Shown: positions 44,257-54,845 of the stretch, in pieces
How positions within the stretch are numbered: the stretch's first letter is position 1
Layout of the letters: every line of letters begins with the position of its first letter
NCBI RefSeq assembly: GCF_001187435.1
Contig: NZ_LFXA01000002.1
Span: 868,001 to 932,000, forward strand
DNA: 64,000 nt
Source of the DNA: Streptomyces caatingaensis
GTDB lineage: Bacteria > Actinomycetota > Actinomycetes > Streptomycetales > Streptomycetaceae
Direction: 5' to 3'
Notes under the pieces: generated by a model
What the model saw: the letters and a program-made list of their open reading frames with translations, nothing else
Database searches by the model: none
What the model was told of the DNA's origin: nothing
Program-made: the position numbers and the translations under genes

Positions 44257-45096
44257 CTAGCCGTCCGCCCGCCGCCAGCCGGTCACGCACCCCGGCGGAT
44301 CCGTCACCGGCGTGACGAAGAACGCCTCGCCCCGCTCGGCGCAGAAGTGGGCGCCCACCCGGCCGTCCCCGGAGGACCGGCCGGTGAGCCGCCGGCCGAT
44401 CCACGGGCCCAGGTGTTCGCGGGCGAAGCGCAGGTCGGAGCCGCGCCGGGCGGCCCAGCGGGGACGGGCCGCCGGCGGCAGGGGCGCCCGCCAGTCGGAC
44501 TCGGCGGGGTGGCCGAGCGCCTGCCAGACCGCCTCGGCCACCCGCCGGTGCCCCTCGGCGTTGAGGTGCAGCCGGTCCTCGGCCCACATGCGGGGGTCGC
44601 CCAGCGCCTCGGAGCCGAAGAGGTCGACGAGCACGGCGTCGTGCCGTCCGGCCAGTTCCTCGATGAACCCGAAGAGCCGTTCCATCCGGGGGCGGAAGCG
44701 CTCCAGCACCGGCCCGCGCCGGCCCGGGCTGCGCATCAGCACCAGCCGCCCGGAGCCCGCCGCCAGCCGGTCCGCGGTCGCGGCCAGCCGGGCGCAGACC
44801 AGCTCCACGTCGCAGTTCGGGCGCAGGACGTCGTTGAGCCCGCCGACCAGCGTCACCAGGTCCGCGTCCAGCTTCGCCGCGGGGGCCGCCTGCTCGTCGG
44901 CGATCTGCCCGATGAGCTTGCCGCGCACGGCCAGGTTGGCGTAGCGGAAGCCGGGCGTGCGGGCGGCGAGGCGGGTGGCGAGCAGGTCGGCCCAGCCGCG
45001 GTACGAGCCGTCCGGCAGCGCGTCGGACATGCCCTCGGTGAAGGAGTCCCCGACCGCGACGAAACTGGAGTACGTGTACGTGGCATTCATCGGCAT
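44257..45096 (-). CDS. SGNH/GDSL-type hydrolase
   Basis: A 279-aa esterase/lipase-like enzyme. Block I GDSFTEG (Ser nucleophile), block III GGLNDV and the C-terminal DxxH in EDRLHLNAEG are all visible. No signal peptide, so cytoplasmic. ATG 45096 is used; ATG 45090 is an equal alternative. Substrate unknown. Confidence 0.9.
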   Translation of the reverse strand: MPMNATYTYSSFVAVGDSFTEGMSDALPDGSYRGWADLLATRLAARTPGFRYANLAVRGKLIGQIADEQAAPAAKLDADLVTLVGGLNDVLRPNCDVELVCARLAATADRLAAGSGRLVLMRSPGRRGPVLERFRPRMERLFGFIEELAGRHDAVLVDLFGSEALGDPRMWAEDRLHLNAEGHRRVAEAVWQALGHPAESDWRAPLPPAARPRWAARRGSDLRFAREHLGPWIGRRLTGRSSGDGRVGAHFCAERGEAFFVTPVTDPPGCVTGWRRADG

Positions 45097-45149
45097 GGCG
45101 CCGCGATCCTACTCCTCGCCCCGCGCACCCCTCGCCGCCGCCGCCCGGC

Positions 45150-46163
45150 TCACAGCTGCCGCCCGACGAGCCGGCGCAGCACGTCCTCCAGCGTGACCAG
45201 GCCCGCGAGCCGGTCGTCCGCGCCGACCACGGCGGCCAGGTGGGCGCCGGTGCGGCTCATCGCCGTGATGACGTCGTCGAGCGGGGTGTCGGCCCGGACC
45301 CGGGCGATGGGGCGCATGGCGCCCGTGGGGAAGGGGAGATCGCGCGGGCTCGCGTCGAGCGCGTCCTTGACGTGCAGGTAGCCGAGGATGCGGCCGGTGC
45401 CGTCGACGACGGGGAAGCGGGAGAAGCCCGACTCGGCCGAGAGCCGCTCCAGGCCCTCCGGGGTCACGCCGATCCGGGCCGCGACCACCCGGCCGACCGG
45501 CATGACCACGTCCTCGACCGGGCGCTTGCCCAGGGCCAGGGCGTCGCGCAGCCGCTGCGTGGAGCGTTCGTCGAGCAGCCCGGCGGCGCTGGAGTCGGCG
45601 ACCAGCCGGGCCAGCTGGTCGTCCGAGAAGGCCGCGGTGACCTCGTCCTTGGGCTCGACGCGCAGCAGCCGCAGCAGGCCGTTCGCCAGCCGGTTGACGG
45701 TGAAGACCACCGGGCGCAGCGTGCGCGAGAGCCTGACCAGCGGCGGGCCGAGCCGCAGCGCGGTGCGCACCGGCTCGGCGAGCGCGATGTTCTTGGGCAC
45801 CATCTCGCCGAAGAGCATGTGCAGATAGGTGGCGGCGGCCAGCGCGACGGCGAACGCGATGGCGTGGATGCCGCCCTCGGGCACCCCGGCCGCGTGGAGG
45901 GCGGGCTCCAGCAGGGCGGCGAAGGCCGGTTCGGCGACCACGCCGAGGACCAGGGTGCACAGCGTGATGCCGAGCTGGGCCGCGGCCATCAGCGCGGAGA
46001 TGTGCTCCAGGCCCCACAGGACCGCGCGGGCGCGCCGGTCGCCGCGCTCGGCGTACGGCTCGACCTGGTCGCGGCGCACGGAGATCAGGGCGAACTCGGC
46101 GCCGACGAAGAAGGCGTTGGCGACCAGGGTCGCCAGGCCGATCAGCAGCTGGACGGCGGTCAT
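45150..46163 (-). CDS. CNNM/CorC-type CBS-domain membrane protein
   Basis: A 337-aa protein with a DUF21 membrane domain (about 1-140, VANAFFVGAEFALISVRR and HMLFGEMVPKNIAL) and a CBS pair (about 205-330). Family members are linked to Mg2+/Co2+ transport or haemolysin-like annotation. Its ATG overlaps the stop of a paralogue upstream (ATGA). It lacks the C-terminal transporter-associated domain that the paralogue has. Confidence 0.9.
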   Translation of the reverse strand: MTAVQLLIGLATLVANAFFVGAEFALISVRRDQVEPYAERGDRRARAVLWGLEHISALMAAAQLGITLCTLVLGVVAEPAFAALLEPALHAAGVPEGGIHAIAFAVALAAATYLHMLFGEMVPKNIALAEPVRTALRLGPPLVRLSRTLRPVVFTVNRLANGLLRLLRVEPKDEVTAAFSDDQLARLVADSSAAGLLDERSTQRLRDALALGKRPVEDVVMPVGRVVAARIGVTPEGLERLSAESGFSRFPVVDGTGRILGYLHVKDALDASPRDLPFPTGAMRPIARVRADTPLDDVITAMSRTGAHLAAVVGADDRLAGLVTLEDVLRRLVGRQL

Positions 46164-47512
46164 CGGCCGGCCTCCCCACCGGTCGCGGGGCCGGCCGTTC
46201 CGCCGGTCGCGGGGGCGGTGAGCCGCACGCGGGCCGCGCGCCGTCCGGAGGCGTCGGTCACCTCGACCCGCCAGCCGGCCACCTCCAGGGTGTCCCCGCG
46301 GACGGGGATGCGGCCGAGGCCGGCGGCGATCAGGCCGGCCAGCGTCTCGTACGGGCCCTCGGGCACCCGCAGCCCGATGGTCTCCAGCTGGTCGTCGGTG
46401 CGGGTGGCGCCGTCGGCGTCGTAGAGCCGCCGGCCGTCGGCGTCGGTGCCGGCCGGGGCCAGGTCGGGCCGCTCGGCCGGGTCGTGCTCGTCGCGGACCT
46501 CGCCGACGACCTCCTCGACGATGTCCTCCAGGGTGACCACGCCCGCGGTGCCGCCGTACTCGTCGATGACGACGGCCATGCTGCGCTTGGCGGAGAGCCG
46601 GTCCAGCAGCCGGTCGACGGTGAGGGACTGGGGGACGAGCAGCGGCTCGCGCAGCAGCGCGGCGACGGGCCGCTGCGGGCGCTCGTCGGCCGGGACGGCG
46701 AGCACGTCCTTGATGTGGGCGACGCCGACGACGGAGTCGAGGCTGCCGCGGTAGACGGGGAAGCGGGACAGACCGGTCGCCCGGGTGGCGTTGGCCACGT
46801 CCTCGGCGGTCGCCCGCTCGTCGAGCGCGGTGACCTGGACGCGCGGGGTCATCACGTGCCCGGCGGTGAGGTCCGCGAGGTTGAGGGTGCGGACGAACAG
46901 CTCGGCGGTGTCCGCCTCCAGGGCCCCCTGCCGCGCGGAGTGCCGGGCGAGGGCGGCCAGCTCGCGGGGGCCGCGGGCGGTCGCCAGCTCTTCGGCGGGC
47001 TCGATGCCGAGGCGGTGCAGGACGCGGTTGGCGGTGTTGTTCAGGTGCCGGATCAGTGGACGGAAGAGGCGGGAGAAGGCGCGCTGCGGCCCGGCGACGG
47101 CGCGGGCCACCGGCAGCGGGCGGGAGATCGCCCAGTTCTTGGGCACCAGTTCGCCGACGACCATCAGCACCACGGTGGACAGCACGGTGCCCAGGGCCAG
47201 TGCCACCGAGACCGCCACCGCGTGCGGCAGCCCGAGGGCCGCGACCGGCCCGGTGAGCAGCTTGGCCAGGGACGGCTTGGAGATCATGCCGATGACCAGG
47301 CCGGTGACGGTGATGCCGAGCTGGGCGCCGGAGAGCTGGAAGGTCAGCCCCCGCACCGCGCGCAGCGCGCCGCGGGCACGCCGGTCGCCGGCCTCGGCGG
47401 CGCGTTCGAGCTCGCCGCGCTCGACGGTGGTGAGGGAGAACTCGGCCGCGACGAAGACGGCGCAGGCCAGCGTCAGCAGCACGGTCAGTGCCAGCAGGAG
47501 CGCTTCGGTCAT
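46160..47512 (-). CDS. CNNM/CorC-type CBS-domain membrane protein with transporter-associated domain
   Basis: A 450-aa paralogue of the downstream gene: DUF21 (about 1-190), CBS pair (about 215-330) and a C-terminal CorC/HlyC transporter-associated domain (about 355-435, ending in RRAARVRLTAP). Two such genes in tandem probably form a hetero-oligomeric ion transporter or regulator. ATG 47512. Confidence 0.92.
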   Translation of the reverse strand: MTEALLLALTVLLTLACAVFVAAEFSLTTVERGELERAAEAGDRRARGALRAVRGLTFQLSGAQLGITVTGLVIGMISKPSLAKLLTGPVAALGLPHAVAVSVALALGTVLSTVVLMVVGELVPKNWAISRPLPVARAVAGPQRAFSRLFRPLIRHLNNTANRVLHRLGIEPAEELATARGPRELAALARHSARQGALEADTAELFVRTLNLADLTAGHVMTPRVQVTALDERATAEDVANATRATGLSRFPVYRGSLDSVVGVAHIKDVLAVPADERPQRPVAALLREPLLVPQSLTVDRLLDRLSAKRSMAVVIDEYGGTAGVVTLEDIVEEVVGEVRDEHDPAERPDLAPAGTDADGRRLYDADGATRTDDQLETIGLRVPEGPYETLAGLIAAGLGRIPVRGDTLEVAGWRVEVTDASGRRAARVRLTAPATGGTAGPATGGEAGR

Positions 47513-47600
47513 CGGGCGGTCACCTCCGTCCCATGGTCGGACACGGGCCGCAGCGGCGCGCGGTGCCGGCGGGGACGGAGGGGGCTACTGGGAGGCTCGC

Positions 47601-47663
47601 CCATGGAGGACGCTCACGCCTTTCGTCGGTGGTGGTTCTTCTGCGGTCGCAGAGCCTCCATGG
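47601..47663. repeat. Inverted repeat CCATGGAGG/CCTCCATGG
   Basis: Perfect 9-bp arms (47601-47609 and 47655-47663) 45 bp apart, between the CNNM genes and the flavin oxidoreductase stop. Could form a large hairpin or bind a looping regulator. Confidence 0.4.
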
Positions 47664-47700
47664 TAAAGGAACGGCAAAGTGTTCCGGGGCGGGCCGGGGC

Positions 47701-48561
47701 TCACTCCCCGCGCACCTCCTCGATCACCGCCCCGAAGGTCTCCATGGCCGGCTCCAGGACGGTGAAGTAGCTGAAGCCGTAGCGCTCGCGGTGCGCCCGC
47801 AGCTGCTCGGCCATGTCCTTCGGCGTGCCGGTGAGGACGGCCGGGTGGGCCAGCGCGTCGTCCTCGGTGAGGCCCAGCCGCCCGGCGTGCTCGCGGGCCG
47901 CCGCCCGCCGGGCGGGACCCGGCGCGACGATCTGGACGAGGTGGTTGAGCTCCGCCGGGGTCGTGCGGTCCGCCGCGAAGCCGCGGTAGGCGGCCACGCG
48001 CTCGTCGAGCGCGTCCGGGGTGATCAGGGTGAGGGAGCCGTCGGGGCCGGTGGTCGCGCCGGTGAACGCCGCGATGTCCGCGTGGCGGGCGGTCAGCCGC
48101 AGGACGCGGTTGCCGTTGCCGCCCAGCAGCAGGGGCGGCGGCGCGTCCGGCCGCTGCCCGGCCAGCAGCCGCTTCACCTCCGTGACCGTGCGCTCCAGAT
48201 GATCGACGCGCTCGCGCGGTGAGCCGAACGGGAGCCCCGCCGCGTCGTGTTCGGCCTTGGCGTACCCCGTGCCCAGGCCGAGCTCCAGCCGCCCGCCGGT
48301 GAGCCGGTCGGTGGTCGCCACCTCCCGGGCCAGCAGCGCGGGGTTGTGGAACCCGGCGTTGAGGACGAACGTGCCCACCCGCGGACGCTCCGTCGCGTCC
48401 GCCGCCGCCACCAGGGACGGGAAGGGGGCCGGCATCCCCAGGTGGTCCGGGACGAGGACGACGTCGTAGCCCAGGGCCTCGGCCCTGCGGCACTTGCGCC
48501 GCCACTCGGCGGCCGTACCGCCGTCGAGCAGATTGACGGCGAATCGGAACGGACGGGACAC
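47701..48561 (-). CDS. LLM-class flavin/F420-dependent oxidoreductase
   Basis: A 286-aa TIM-barrel oxidoreductase of the luciferase-like family, with features of the F420-dependent branch (VLVPDHLGMP, GTFVLNAGFHNPALLAREVAT in pieces, LELGLGTGYAKAEHDAAG). Cofactor F420 is common in actinomycetes. GTG 48561 follows GAGGGGGAAAC. No operon partner; substrate unknown. Confidence 0.9.
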   Translation of the reverse strand: MSRPFRFAVNLLDGGTAAEWRRKCRRAEALGYDVVLVPDHLGMPAPFPSLVAAADATERPRVGTFVLNAGFHNPALLAREVATTDRLTGGRLELGLGTGYAKAEHDAAGLPFGSPRERVDHLERTVTEVKRLLAGQRPDAPPPLLLGGNGNRVLRLTARHADIAAFTGATTGPDGSLTLITPDALDERVAAYRGFAADRTTPAELNHLVQIVAPGPARRAAAREHAGRLGLTEDDALAHPAVLTGTPKDMAEQLRAHRERYGFSYFTVLEPAMETFGAVIEEVRGE

Positions 48562-48605
48562 GTTTCCCCCTCGGTGTGCGCGAACAACCGGAGGGTACCT
48601 CCGAA

Positions 48606-49259
48606 TCACTCCGGACGGACAGCGACCCCCGTCACACACGGCGAGGACGGCAGCCGCACCGGCCCGTCCGGCACCCGGAGCCGCCGCCACGTCCCGATCG
48701 CGAAACCCGCCGCGCCGATCGCGGCCAGCGGATCCCGGGAGGTGTGACAGCCGCCGAACAGCCGCGGCCACACCGTCCGGTCCAGCGCCCGCTGCACGGC
48801 CGGCAGGACGCCGCCGTCGGCGACCCCGTGCTCGAAGAAGCGCAGTTCGCCGCCGGGGCGCAGCACCCGGCGCAGCTCCGCCAGCGCCCTCGGCACGTCC
48901 CGCACCGAACACAGCACCAGCGACACCACGGCCGCGTCGAACGCCTCGCTCTTCACCGGCAGCGCCTCGGCCACCGCCGGAACCACGTCCACCGGCACCC
49001 CGCACCGCACCGCGGCCTGCGCCGCCCGCCGGCGCAGCAGCCGCTCCGGCTCGACCGCCACGACCTCCGAGACGGCGCGCGGATAGTACGGAAAGTTGAG
49101 CCCCTGCCCGGCCCCGACCTCGATCACCCGCCCCGACAGCCCCGCCAGCAGCTCTCTGCGACGGTCGGCCATCCCGGCCCGCCGGTCCAGGACCGGCCCG
49201 GCCTTCGCGTAGAAACGGGCGAACAGGGGGTGGTGGACGGGGGAGGAGTGAACTGCCAT
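48606..49259 (-). CDS. Class I SAM-dependent methyltransferase
   Basis: A 217-aa methyltransferase. SAM motif VIEVGAGQGLNFPYYP and acidic EPE, then LRPGGELRFFEHG. It resembles the METTL7/thiol-methyltransferase-like group. It follows bioD by 140 bp, but lacks BioC features and is unlikely to be the malonyl-ACP methyltransferase of biotin synthesis. Confidence 0.88.
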   Translation of the reverse strand: MAVHSSPVHHPLFARFYAKAGPVLDRRAGMADRRRELLAGLSGRVIEVGAGQGLNFPYYPRAVSEVVAVEPERLLRRRAAQAAVRCGVPVDVVPAVAEALPVKSEAFDAAVVSLVLCSVRDVPRALAELRRVLRPGGELRFFEHGVADGGVLPAVQRALDRTVWPRLFGGCHTSRDPLAAIGAAGFAIGTWRRLRVPDGPVRLPSSPCVTGVAVRPE

Positions 49260-49401
49260 GGCACGGGCCCCTTTCCGGGGGACGACGGCTACCGCGATTG
49301 TTCCCCGCGGCGGGCCGCTTTCCCCGTCGGACGGGGCCGCTCTCGCGTTTGCCGCGCGCGTGCCCGGCCCCGCCGTCCCGCTCCCCGCCCCCGCCCGGTG
49401 C

Positions 49402-50118
49402 TCAGGCCGTCCGTGCCGCGAAGGCCGCCGCGTCCCAGGTGCCCGACAGCTCCGGCGCCAGCCAACTCGCCGCCCGTGCGCGGAAGTCCTCCGGGGGCAG
49501 CGCCCCCGCGCCCGCCGGCAGGGCGCCCAGCAGGGGGGCCTGCGCCGCGTCCGGGAAGTCCGCCAGGTTGCAGCGCATCGCCAGGTCCGGTTCGTCGGGC
49601 CAGCTGCCGATCACCACGCCCGGGCAGTGCAGGCCGCGCGCCCGGAGGGCCTCCGCGGTCAGGGCGGTCGCGTTGAGCGTCCCCAGTCCGGCCGCGGCGA
49701 CGACCAGGACGGGGGCGTCCAGCAGGACCGCCGCGTCGGCCAGCGTGCTCCCCTCGTCGTCGAGCCTCACCAGCAGGCCGCCCGCGCCCTCGACGAGGAC
49801 GAGGTCGTGCTCCTCGGCGAGCCGGGCCGCCGCCTCGGCGATCTCCTTCGGCCGCACCGGGGCGCGGCCCGCCCGGCGGGCGGCGGTCGCGGGGGCCAAC
49901 GGCTCGGGGAAACGGGCGAGTTCGGCGCCCGTGACGCCCGGGCCCGCGAGGCGCCGCACCTCCGCGACGTCCCCCGGCTCGCCCGGGGCGACGCCCGTCT
50001 GGGCGGGCTTGAGCACGGCGACGGTGCGGCCCCGCGCGAGGGCGGCCGCGGCGAGGGCGGCGGTGGTGACGGTTTTGCCGATCTCGGTGCCGGTGCCGGT
50101 GACGAGGAGGGTGGGCAT
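49402..50118 (-). CDS. bioD: Dethiobiotin synthetase
   Basis: A 238-aa P-loop enzyme forming the ureido ring of dethiobiotin from DAPA, CO2 and ATP. N-terminal [12 protein letters not shown]-loop, KPAQTGV and [10 protein letters not shown] are diagnostic. ATG 50118. Third gene of the bioB-bioA-bioD unit, 60 bp after bioA. Confidence 0.95.
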   Translation of the reverse strand: MPTLLVTGTGTEIGKTVTTAALAAAALARGRTVAVLKPAQTGVAPGEPGDVAEVRRLAGPGVTGAELARFPEPLAPATAARRAGRAPVRPKEIAEAAARLAEEHDLVLVEGAGGLLVRLDDEGSTLADAAVLLDAPVLVVAAAGLGTLNATALTAEALRARGLHCPGVVIGSWPDEPDLAMRCNLADFPDAAQAPLLGALPAGAGALPPEDFRARAASWLAPELSGTWDAAAFAARTA

Positions 50119-50178
50119 GGGGTGTTCGGTCTCCTTGTGGGTGGGTGTGGTGGGGGCACATGCAAGGGCGGGCGGGCC

Positions 50179-51501
50179 CTAGGGGCGGGACGCGGCCGCC
50201 GTCGCCGCGCACACGGCACGGCAGATCCGCGCCACATCACCGTCCCCCGTCACAAACGGCGGCATCGTGTACACCAGCCGCCCGAACGGCCGCAGCCACA
50301 CCCCCGCCCGCACCGCCGCCTCCGTGGCCGCCGCCATCCCCGCCGCGTCCAGCGGGTGTTCGAGCTCGACGGCGCCGATCGCGCCGAGGACGCGGACGTC
50401 CCGCACGCCGGGAAGGGACGCGGCCGGCGCGAGCCCCTCCCGCAGACCGGCCTCGATCCGCTTGACCTCGCCCGCCCAGTCCTGGGCGAGGAGCAGGTCG
50501 ACCGACGCGTTCGCGACCGCCGCCGCGAGCGGATTGCCCATGAACGTCGGCCCGTGCGCCAGCACCGGCACCTCGCCCCGGGAGATCCCCTCCGCCACGC
50601 GCGACGTGCACAGCGCCGCGGCCATCGTCAGATACCCGCCCGTCAGCGCCTTGCCCACGCACATCACATCGGGGGCGACCCCCGCGTGATCGGCGGCGAA
50701 CAGCGCCCCCGTCCGCCCGAACCCCGTGGCGATCTCGTCGAACACCAGCAGCACGTCGTGCTCGTCGCACAGCCGCCGCAACAGCCGCAGATACGCGGGG
50801 GAGTGGAACCGCATCCCGCCCGCGTTCTGCACGACCGGCTCCACGACGACCGCCGCCAGCTCCCCGGCGTGCCGCTCCAGCAGCGCCCGCAGATGCTCCG
50901 CGTACGCGGGGTCCTCCTCCGCCCCGAAGCCCGCCGGCGGGGCGTCCGCGAAGACCTGCTCGGGCAGCAGCCCGGACCACAGGCCGTGCATCCCGCCGAC
51001 CGGGTCGCACACCGACATCGGCATCCAGGTGTCCCCGTGGTAGCCGCCGCGCCACGTCATCAGCCGCCGCTTCTCCGGCCGGCCGGACGAACGCCAGTAC
51101 TGGAGGCACATCTTGACGGCCACCTCGACCGACACCGAGCCGGAGTCGGCGAGGAAGACGTGCTCCAGCCCCTCGGGGGCGATCTCCACCAGCCGGGCGG
51201 CGAGCCGGACGGCCGGCTCGTGGGTCAGCCCGCCGAACATCACATGGCTCATCCGGTCCAGCTGATCCCGCGCCGCCTCGTTGAGCACCGGGTGGTTGTA
51301 GCCGTGCAGGGCCGACCACCACGAGGCCATGCCGTCCACCAGCTCCCGCACCCCGTGCACCGGTTCGGCCAGCCGCAGCCGGACGCCGGAGGCCGACTCG
51401 ACGACCAGCGGGTCCCGCCGGCCGGGCATCGGCCCGTACGGGTGCCACACATGCTGCCGGTCGAGCGCCAACAGCCTTTCCACGCCGAGCGGTTCAGACA
51501 T
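50179..51501 (-). CDS. bioA: Adenosylmethionine-8-amino-7-oxononanoate aminotransferase
   Basis: A 440-aa PLP aminotransferase converting KAPA to DAPA with SAM as amino donor. [29 protein letters not shown] and the PLP lysine in VGKALTGG are seen. Its start overlaps the bioB end by 8 bp, indicating coupling. Confidence 0.95.
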   Translation of the reverse strand: MSEPLGVERLLALDRQHVWHPYGPMPGRRDPLVVESASGVRLRLAEPVHGVRELVDGMASWWSALHGYNHPVLNEAARDQLDRMSHVMFGGLTHEPAVRLAARLVEIAPEGLEHVFLADSGSVSVEVAVKMCLQYWRSSGRPEKRRLMTWRGGYHGDTWMPMSVCDPVGGMHGLWSGLLPEQVFADAPPAGFGAEEDPAYAEHLRALLERHAGELAAVVVEPVVQNAGGMRFHSPAYLRLLRRLCDEHDVLLVFDEIATGFGRTGALFAADHAGVAPDVMCVGKALTGGYLTMAAALCTSRVAEGISRGEVPVLAHGPTFMGNPLAAAVANASVDLLLAQDWAGEVKRIEAGLREGLAPAASLPGVRDVRVLGAIGAVELEHPLDAAGMAAATEAAVRAGVWLRPFGRLVYTMPPFVTGDGDVARICRAVCAATAAASRP

Positions 51502-52666
51502 TGGGCGGCAGGTCCGTCCCCGCGCCCCGGCGGCGCACGGCGACCAGGTCGGTACGGGCCGCACCCGGCCCCTCGGCCGCGGGCGCGTCCGCGGCGGCCC
51601 CCTCCGCCGGGGTCTCCGCCGCCGGGGCCTCCCCGCAGGGACCGCCCCCGCAGCCGCCCCCGCGCCGGTGCTCCGGCAGGGTGCTGGTCTCCGTCCCCTC
51701 GACCTCGAAACCCGCGTCCGTGATCATGTCGAGGTCGGCCCGGCCCTCCTGGCCCTCACTCGTCAGATAGTCACCCAGGAAGATGGAGTTGGCCAGGTGC
51801 AGCGCCAGCGGCTGCAGCGAGCGCAGATGGATCTCGCGGCCGCCGGCCAGCCGCACCTCCGCGTCCGGGTGGACGAAGCGGACCATCGCCAGGATGCGCA
51901 GCGCCCGCTGCGGGGTGAGGTTCCACTCCTTCGCCAGCGGCGTCCCCTCGAAGGGGATGAGGAAGTTGACGGGCACCGAGTCCACGTCCAGCTCGCGCAG
52001 CGCGAAGACCACGTCGACCAGGTCCTCGTCGCTCTCGCCCATGCCCGCGATCAGCCCCGAGCAGGCGGACATGCCCGCCTCCTGCGTGCGGCGCACGGTG
52101 TCCACGCGGTCCTGATAGGTGTGCGTGGTGGTGATGTCCGCGTACGTGGCCTCCGAGGTGTTGAGGTTGTTGCTGTACGCGTACACCCCCGCGTCGCGCA
52201 GCCGCTCCGCCTGGCCGTCGGAGAGCAGGCCCAGGCAGGCACAGACCTCCACGTCGGTGTTCTGCTCCTTGATGGCCTCGATCGTGCGCGCCACCCGGTC
52301 GATGTCCCGGTCCGTCGGACCGCGCCCGCTGGCCACCAGGCAGACGCGCTTGGCACCCCCCGCGACCCCCGCGGCGGCCGCCCTGGAGGCGTCCTCCGGC
52401 TTGAGCCAGGTGTACTTGAGGATGCCGGTGTCGGAACCGAGCCGCTGCGAGCAGTACGAGCAGTCCTCCGGGCACAGCCCGGACTTGAGATTGACCAGGT
52501 AATTGAGCTTGACCCGCCGCCCGAACCACCGGCGGCGCACCTTGCCGGCCGCGGCCACCACATCGAGCAGGTCGTCGTCGGAGGTCGCCAGCACGGCCAG
52601 CGCCTCTTCGCGGGTGGGCAGCTCGCGCCGCAGCCCCTTGTCCACCAACGTGTTCAACAGGTCCAT
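51494..52666 (-). CDS. bioB: Biotin synthase
   Basis: A 390-aa radical SAM enzyme inserting sulfur into dethiobiotin. The 4Fe-4S motif is CPEDCSYC (Cys65, 69, 72). The catalytic part ends near residue 330; the rest is an Ala/Gly/Glu-rich tail with GCGGGPCGE, a cysteine-containing extension common in Streptomyces BioB. First gene of the operon; ATG 52666. Divergent from bioF across 221 bp. Confidence 0.95.
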   Translation of the reverse strand: MDLLNTLVDKGLRRELPTREEALAVLATSDDDLLDVVAAAGKVRRRWFGRRVKLNYLVNLKSGLCPEDCSYCSQRLGSDTGILKYTWLKPEDASRAAAAGVAGGAKRVCLVASGRGPTDRDIDRVARTIEAIKEQNTDVEVCACLGLLSDGQAERLRDAGVYAYSNNLNTSEATYADITTTHTYQDRVDTVRRTQEAGMSACSGLIAGMGESDEDLVDVVFALRELDVDSVPVNFLIPFEGTPLAKEWNLTPQRALRILAMVRFVHPDAEVRLAGGREIHLRSLQPLALHLANSIFLGDYLTSEGQEGRADLDMITDAGFEVEGTETSTLPEHRRGGGCGGGPCGEAPAAETPAEGAAADAPAAEGPGAARTDLVAVRRRGAGTDLPPNV

Positions 52667-52887
52667 GGCCCATGATCCTCGCGCACGCCGCCACCCTGGG
52701 CCAAGGTGGAGACCGCACAACACGCGCCCGGCGACGTGAGTGGATCACGACACCGCGCCCGGGGGCCCGCAGCGGCTAGTTTGGGCGTCAGGCTGTCCGT
52801 GCCCGTACCGGAGGGACCCGTGCACGGATTTATGTGAACCCCACAGAACGTCCTGCCGAGGACCCCTGACAGGAACCGGAACGGCCG

Positions 52888-54111
52888 ATGCCCCACGACG
52901 TGGTTTCCCCCACCCGCCCGACCTTCGACTGGCTCGACGAACAGCACCGGCTGCGCCGCGAGGCCGGGCTCGTCCGGACGCTGCGCCCGCGCCCCGAGCC
53001 GCATCCCGGGCGGCCCGCCCCCCTCGACCTGGCGGGCAACGACTACCTGGGGCTCGCCCGGCACCCGGAGGTCACCCGCGCCGCCGCCGACGCCGCGCGC
53101 CGCTGGGGCGCCGGATCCACCGGCTCCCGCCTGGTCTCCGGCAGCACCGCGCTGCACGCCCGGCTGGAGGAGGCGCTGGCCGGCTTCTGCGGCTTCGAGG
53201 CCGCCCTCGTCTTCTCCTCCGGCTACGCCGCCAACCTCGCCGCCGTCACCGCCCTCGCCCCGCCCCCCGAACCCGGCGGCGCCCGTGGCCTGCTCGTCTC
53301 CGACGAGGGCAACCACGCCTCGCTGATCGACGGCTGCCGGCTCGCCCGCGCCGACAAGGCCGTCGTCCCGCACGCCGATCCGGGGGCGGTGGACGAGGCG
53401 CTGGCCGCCCACCCCGGGCGGGCGCTCGTGGTGACCGACTCCGTCTTCTCCGTGGACGGCGACGCCGCCCCGCTCGCCGGCCTCGCCCGGCACTGCCGCC
53501 GCCACGGCGCCGGACTGCTGGTGGACGACGCCCACGGGCTCGGCGTCCTGGGCGACGGCGGCCGCGGCGCCGTGCACGCCGCCGGACTGGCCGGCGCCCC
53601 CGACGTGGTGGCCACCGTCACCCTCTCGAAGTCCCTCGGCGCCCAGGGCGGCGTGGTGCTCGGCCCGGCCCGGGTGATCACCCATCTCGTCAGCAGCGCC
53701 CGCACGTTCATCTTCGACACCGGCCTCGCCCCCGCCGCCGCGGCCGCCGCCCTCGCCGCCCTGGAGGTGCTGCGCCGCGAACCGGAGCGCGCGGCCCGGG
53801 TGCGCGCCGTCTCCACCGGCCTGCACACCCGGTTGACCGGCGCGGGCCTTACGGCCGCGCGCCCCGACGCCGCCGTCGTCTCGGTGCGCGCGCCCTCGCC
53901 CCGGGCCGCGGTCCGCTGGCAGGCCGACTGCCGGGCGGCGGGCGTCGAAGTGGGCTGCTTCCGGCCGCCGTCGGTGCCGGACGGCGTCTCCCGGCTGCGG
54001 CTGACCGCCCGCGCGGACCTCACGGACGAGCAGGTCGAGCGGGCCGCCGACACGGTGGTGGACACGGCCGCGGCCGCCGGATTCCTCAACTCCCGCCGCG
54101 CGGCGGGCTGA
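52888..54111 (+). CDS. bioF: 8-amino-7-oxononanoate synthase
   Basis: A 407-aa PLP enzyme condensing pimeloyl thioester and alanine. AGNDYLGLARHPEV, GAGSTGSRLVSGS, VDDAHGLGVLG and the PLP lysine in LSKSLGAQGG are present. ATG 52888 follows GGAACGG. It diverges from bioBAD, so the shared 52667-52887 region probably carries biotin-responsive control; no operator could be identified. Confidence 0.95.
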   Translation: MPHDVVSPTRPTFDWLDEQHRLRREAGLVRTLRPRPEPHPGRPAPLDLAGNDYLGLARHPEVTRAAADAARRWGAGSTGSRLVSGSTALHARLEEALAGFCGFEAALVFSSGYAANLAAVTALAPPPEPGGARGLLVSDEGNHASLIDGCRLARADKAVVPHADPGAVDEALAAHPGRALVVTDSVFSVDGDAAPLAGLARHCRRHGAGLLVDDAHGLGVLGDGGRGAVHAAGLAGAPDVVATVTLSKSLGAQGGVVLGPARVITHLVSSARTFIFDTGLAPAAAAAALAALEVLRREPERAARVRAVSTGLHTRLTGAGLTAARPDAAVVSVRAPSPRAAVRWQADCRAAGVEVGCFRPPSVPDGVSRLRLTARADLTDEQVERAADTVVDTAAAAGFLNSRRAAG

Positions 54112-54416
54112 AACGGCCCCGGCGGGACGGGCAGCGGACGGCGGCCGGCGCGGCGGGGGCGGCAACAGGGCCCGTGCGACCGCCCACTTGGAACCGTGCC
54201 CCGCAGGCTGCGGCCAAGGCGTGGCGCGCGGGCGCCAATAGACCACGGCGGGCCCCGCATGCGGTCCCCCGTCGAAGAGTTCACCGCTTCGAGCGACAGA
54301 TATCTCCATATCCCGGTCGATGACTCCCATCACGGTCGTTATCAGTGGCACTCTGTGCTTCCAGAGCCGCCCGGGGTTCCTTCCGGTCACGGCTCCGGCG
54401 GGAAAGGGACAGCGCC
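54112..54416. other. Gene-free stretch
   Basis: 305 bp between bioF and the ATPase gene. No gene or clear hairpin; the promoter of the downstream gene is expected in its second half. Confidence 0.5.
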
Positions 54417-54845
54417 ATGGCAGACCACCAGGAAGCCTCCGTCACTCTGCCGACCACCCCGTCCTCGGTCGCCACGGCCCGCCGCCACGTCGCGTCCGTG
54501 CTCGCGGAGTGGGGGCTGCCGGAGGGCACCGACGACGCCGAGGCGGTGCGCCTGATCGTCTCCGAACTCGCCACCAACGCCGTGCTGCACACCCGTGGCC
54601 AGTCACCGGTCTTCACCGTGGAGGTCCACCTCGAACGGGACGAGGAACTGCGCATCGGAGTCACCGACAGCCACTACCGCTACCCCCGGCGGCTGCCGGC
54701 CGCCGTACAGCAGGACAACGGGCGGGGGTTGGTGATCGTCCGCTGGCTCGCCGCCGAGCGCGGCGGACGGCTCTGCGTCAGCCCGACCGAGGACGGCGGC
54801 AAGACGGTGTGGATCCGCCTGCCGTGGCCGGTGCCCGTGTCCTGA
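54417..54845 (+). CDS. Anti-sigma-factor-like ATP-binding protein (RsbW-type HATPase)
   Basis: A 142-aa GHKL-fold protein. N-box ELATNAVLHTRG and the G2-like NGRGLVIVRWLAA are clear; the G1 DxGxG is reduced to VTDSHYRYP, as in many Streptomyces RsbW-like proteins. Such proteins phosphorylate anti-anti-sigma partners or bind sigma factors. ATG 54417 follows GGGAAAGGGA. No sigma or antagonist gene is adjacent, which is common. Confidence 0.88.
   Translation: MADHQEASVTLPTTPSSVATARRHVASVLAEWGLPEGTDDAEAVRLIVSELATNAVLHTRGQSPVFTVEVHLERDEELRIGVTDSHYRYPRRLPAAVQQDNGRGLVIVRWLAAERGGRLCVSPTEDGGKTVWIRLPWPVPVS

Noticed and set aside
48606..49259. BioC function for the methyltransferase next to bioD
   Set aside because: Its SAM motif and length suit METTL7-like enzymes; 140 bp gap and no malonyl-ACP features.
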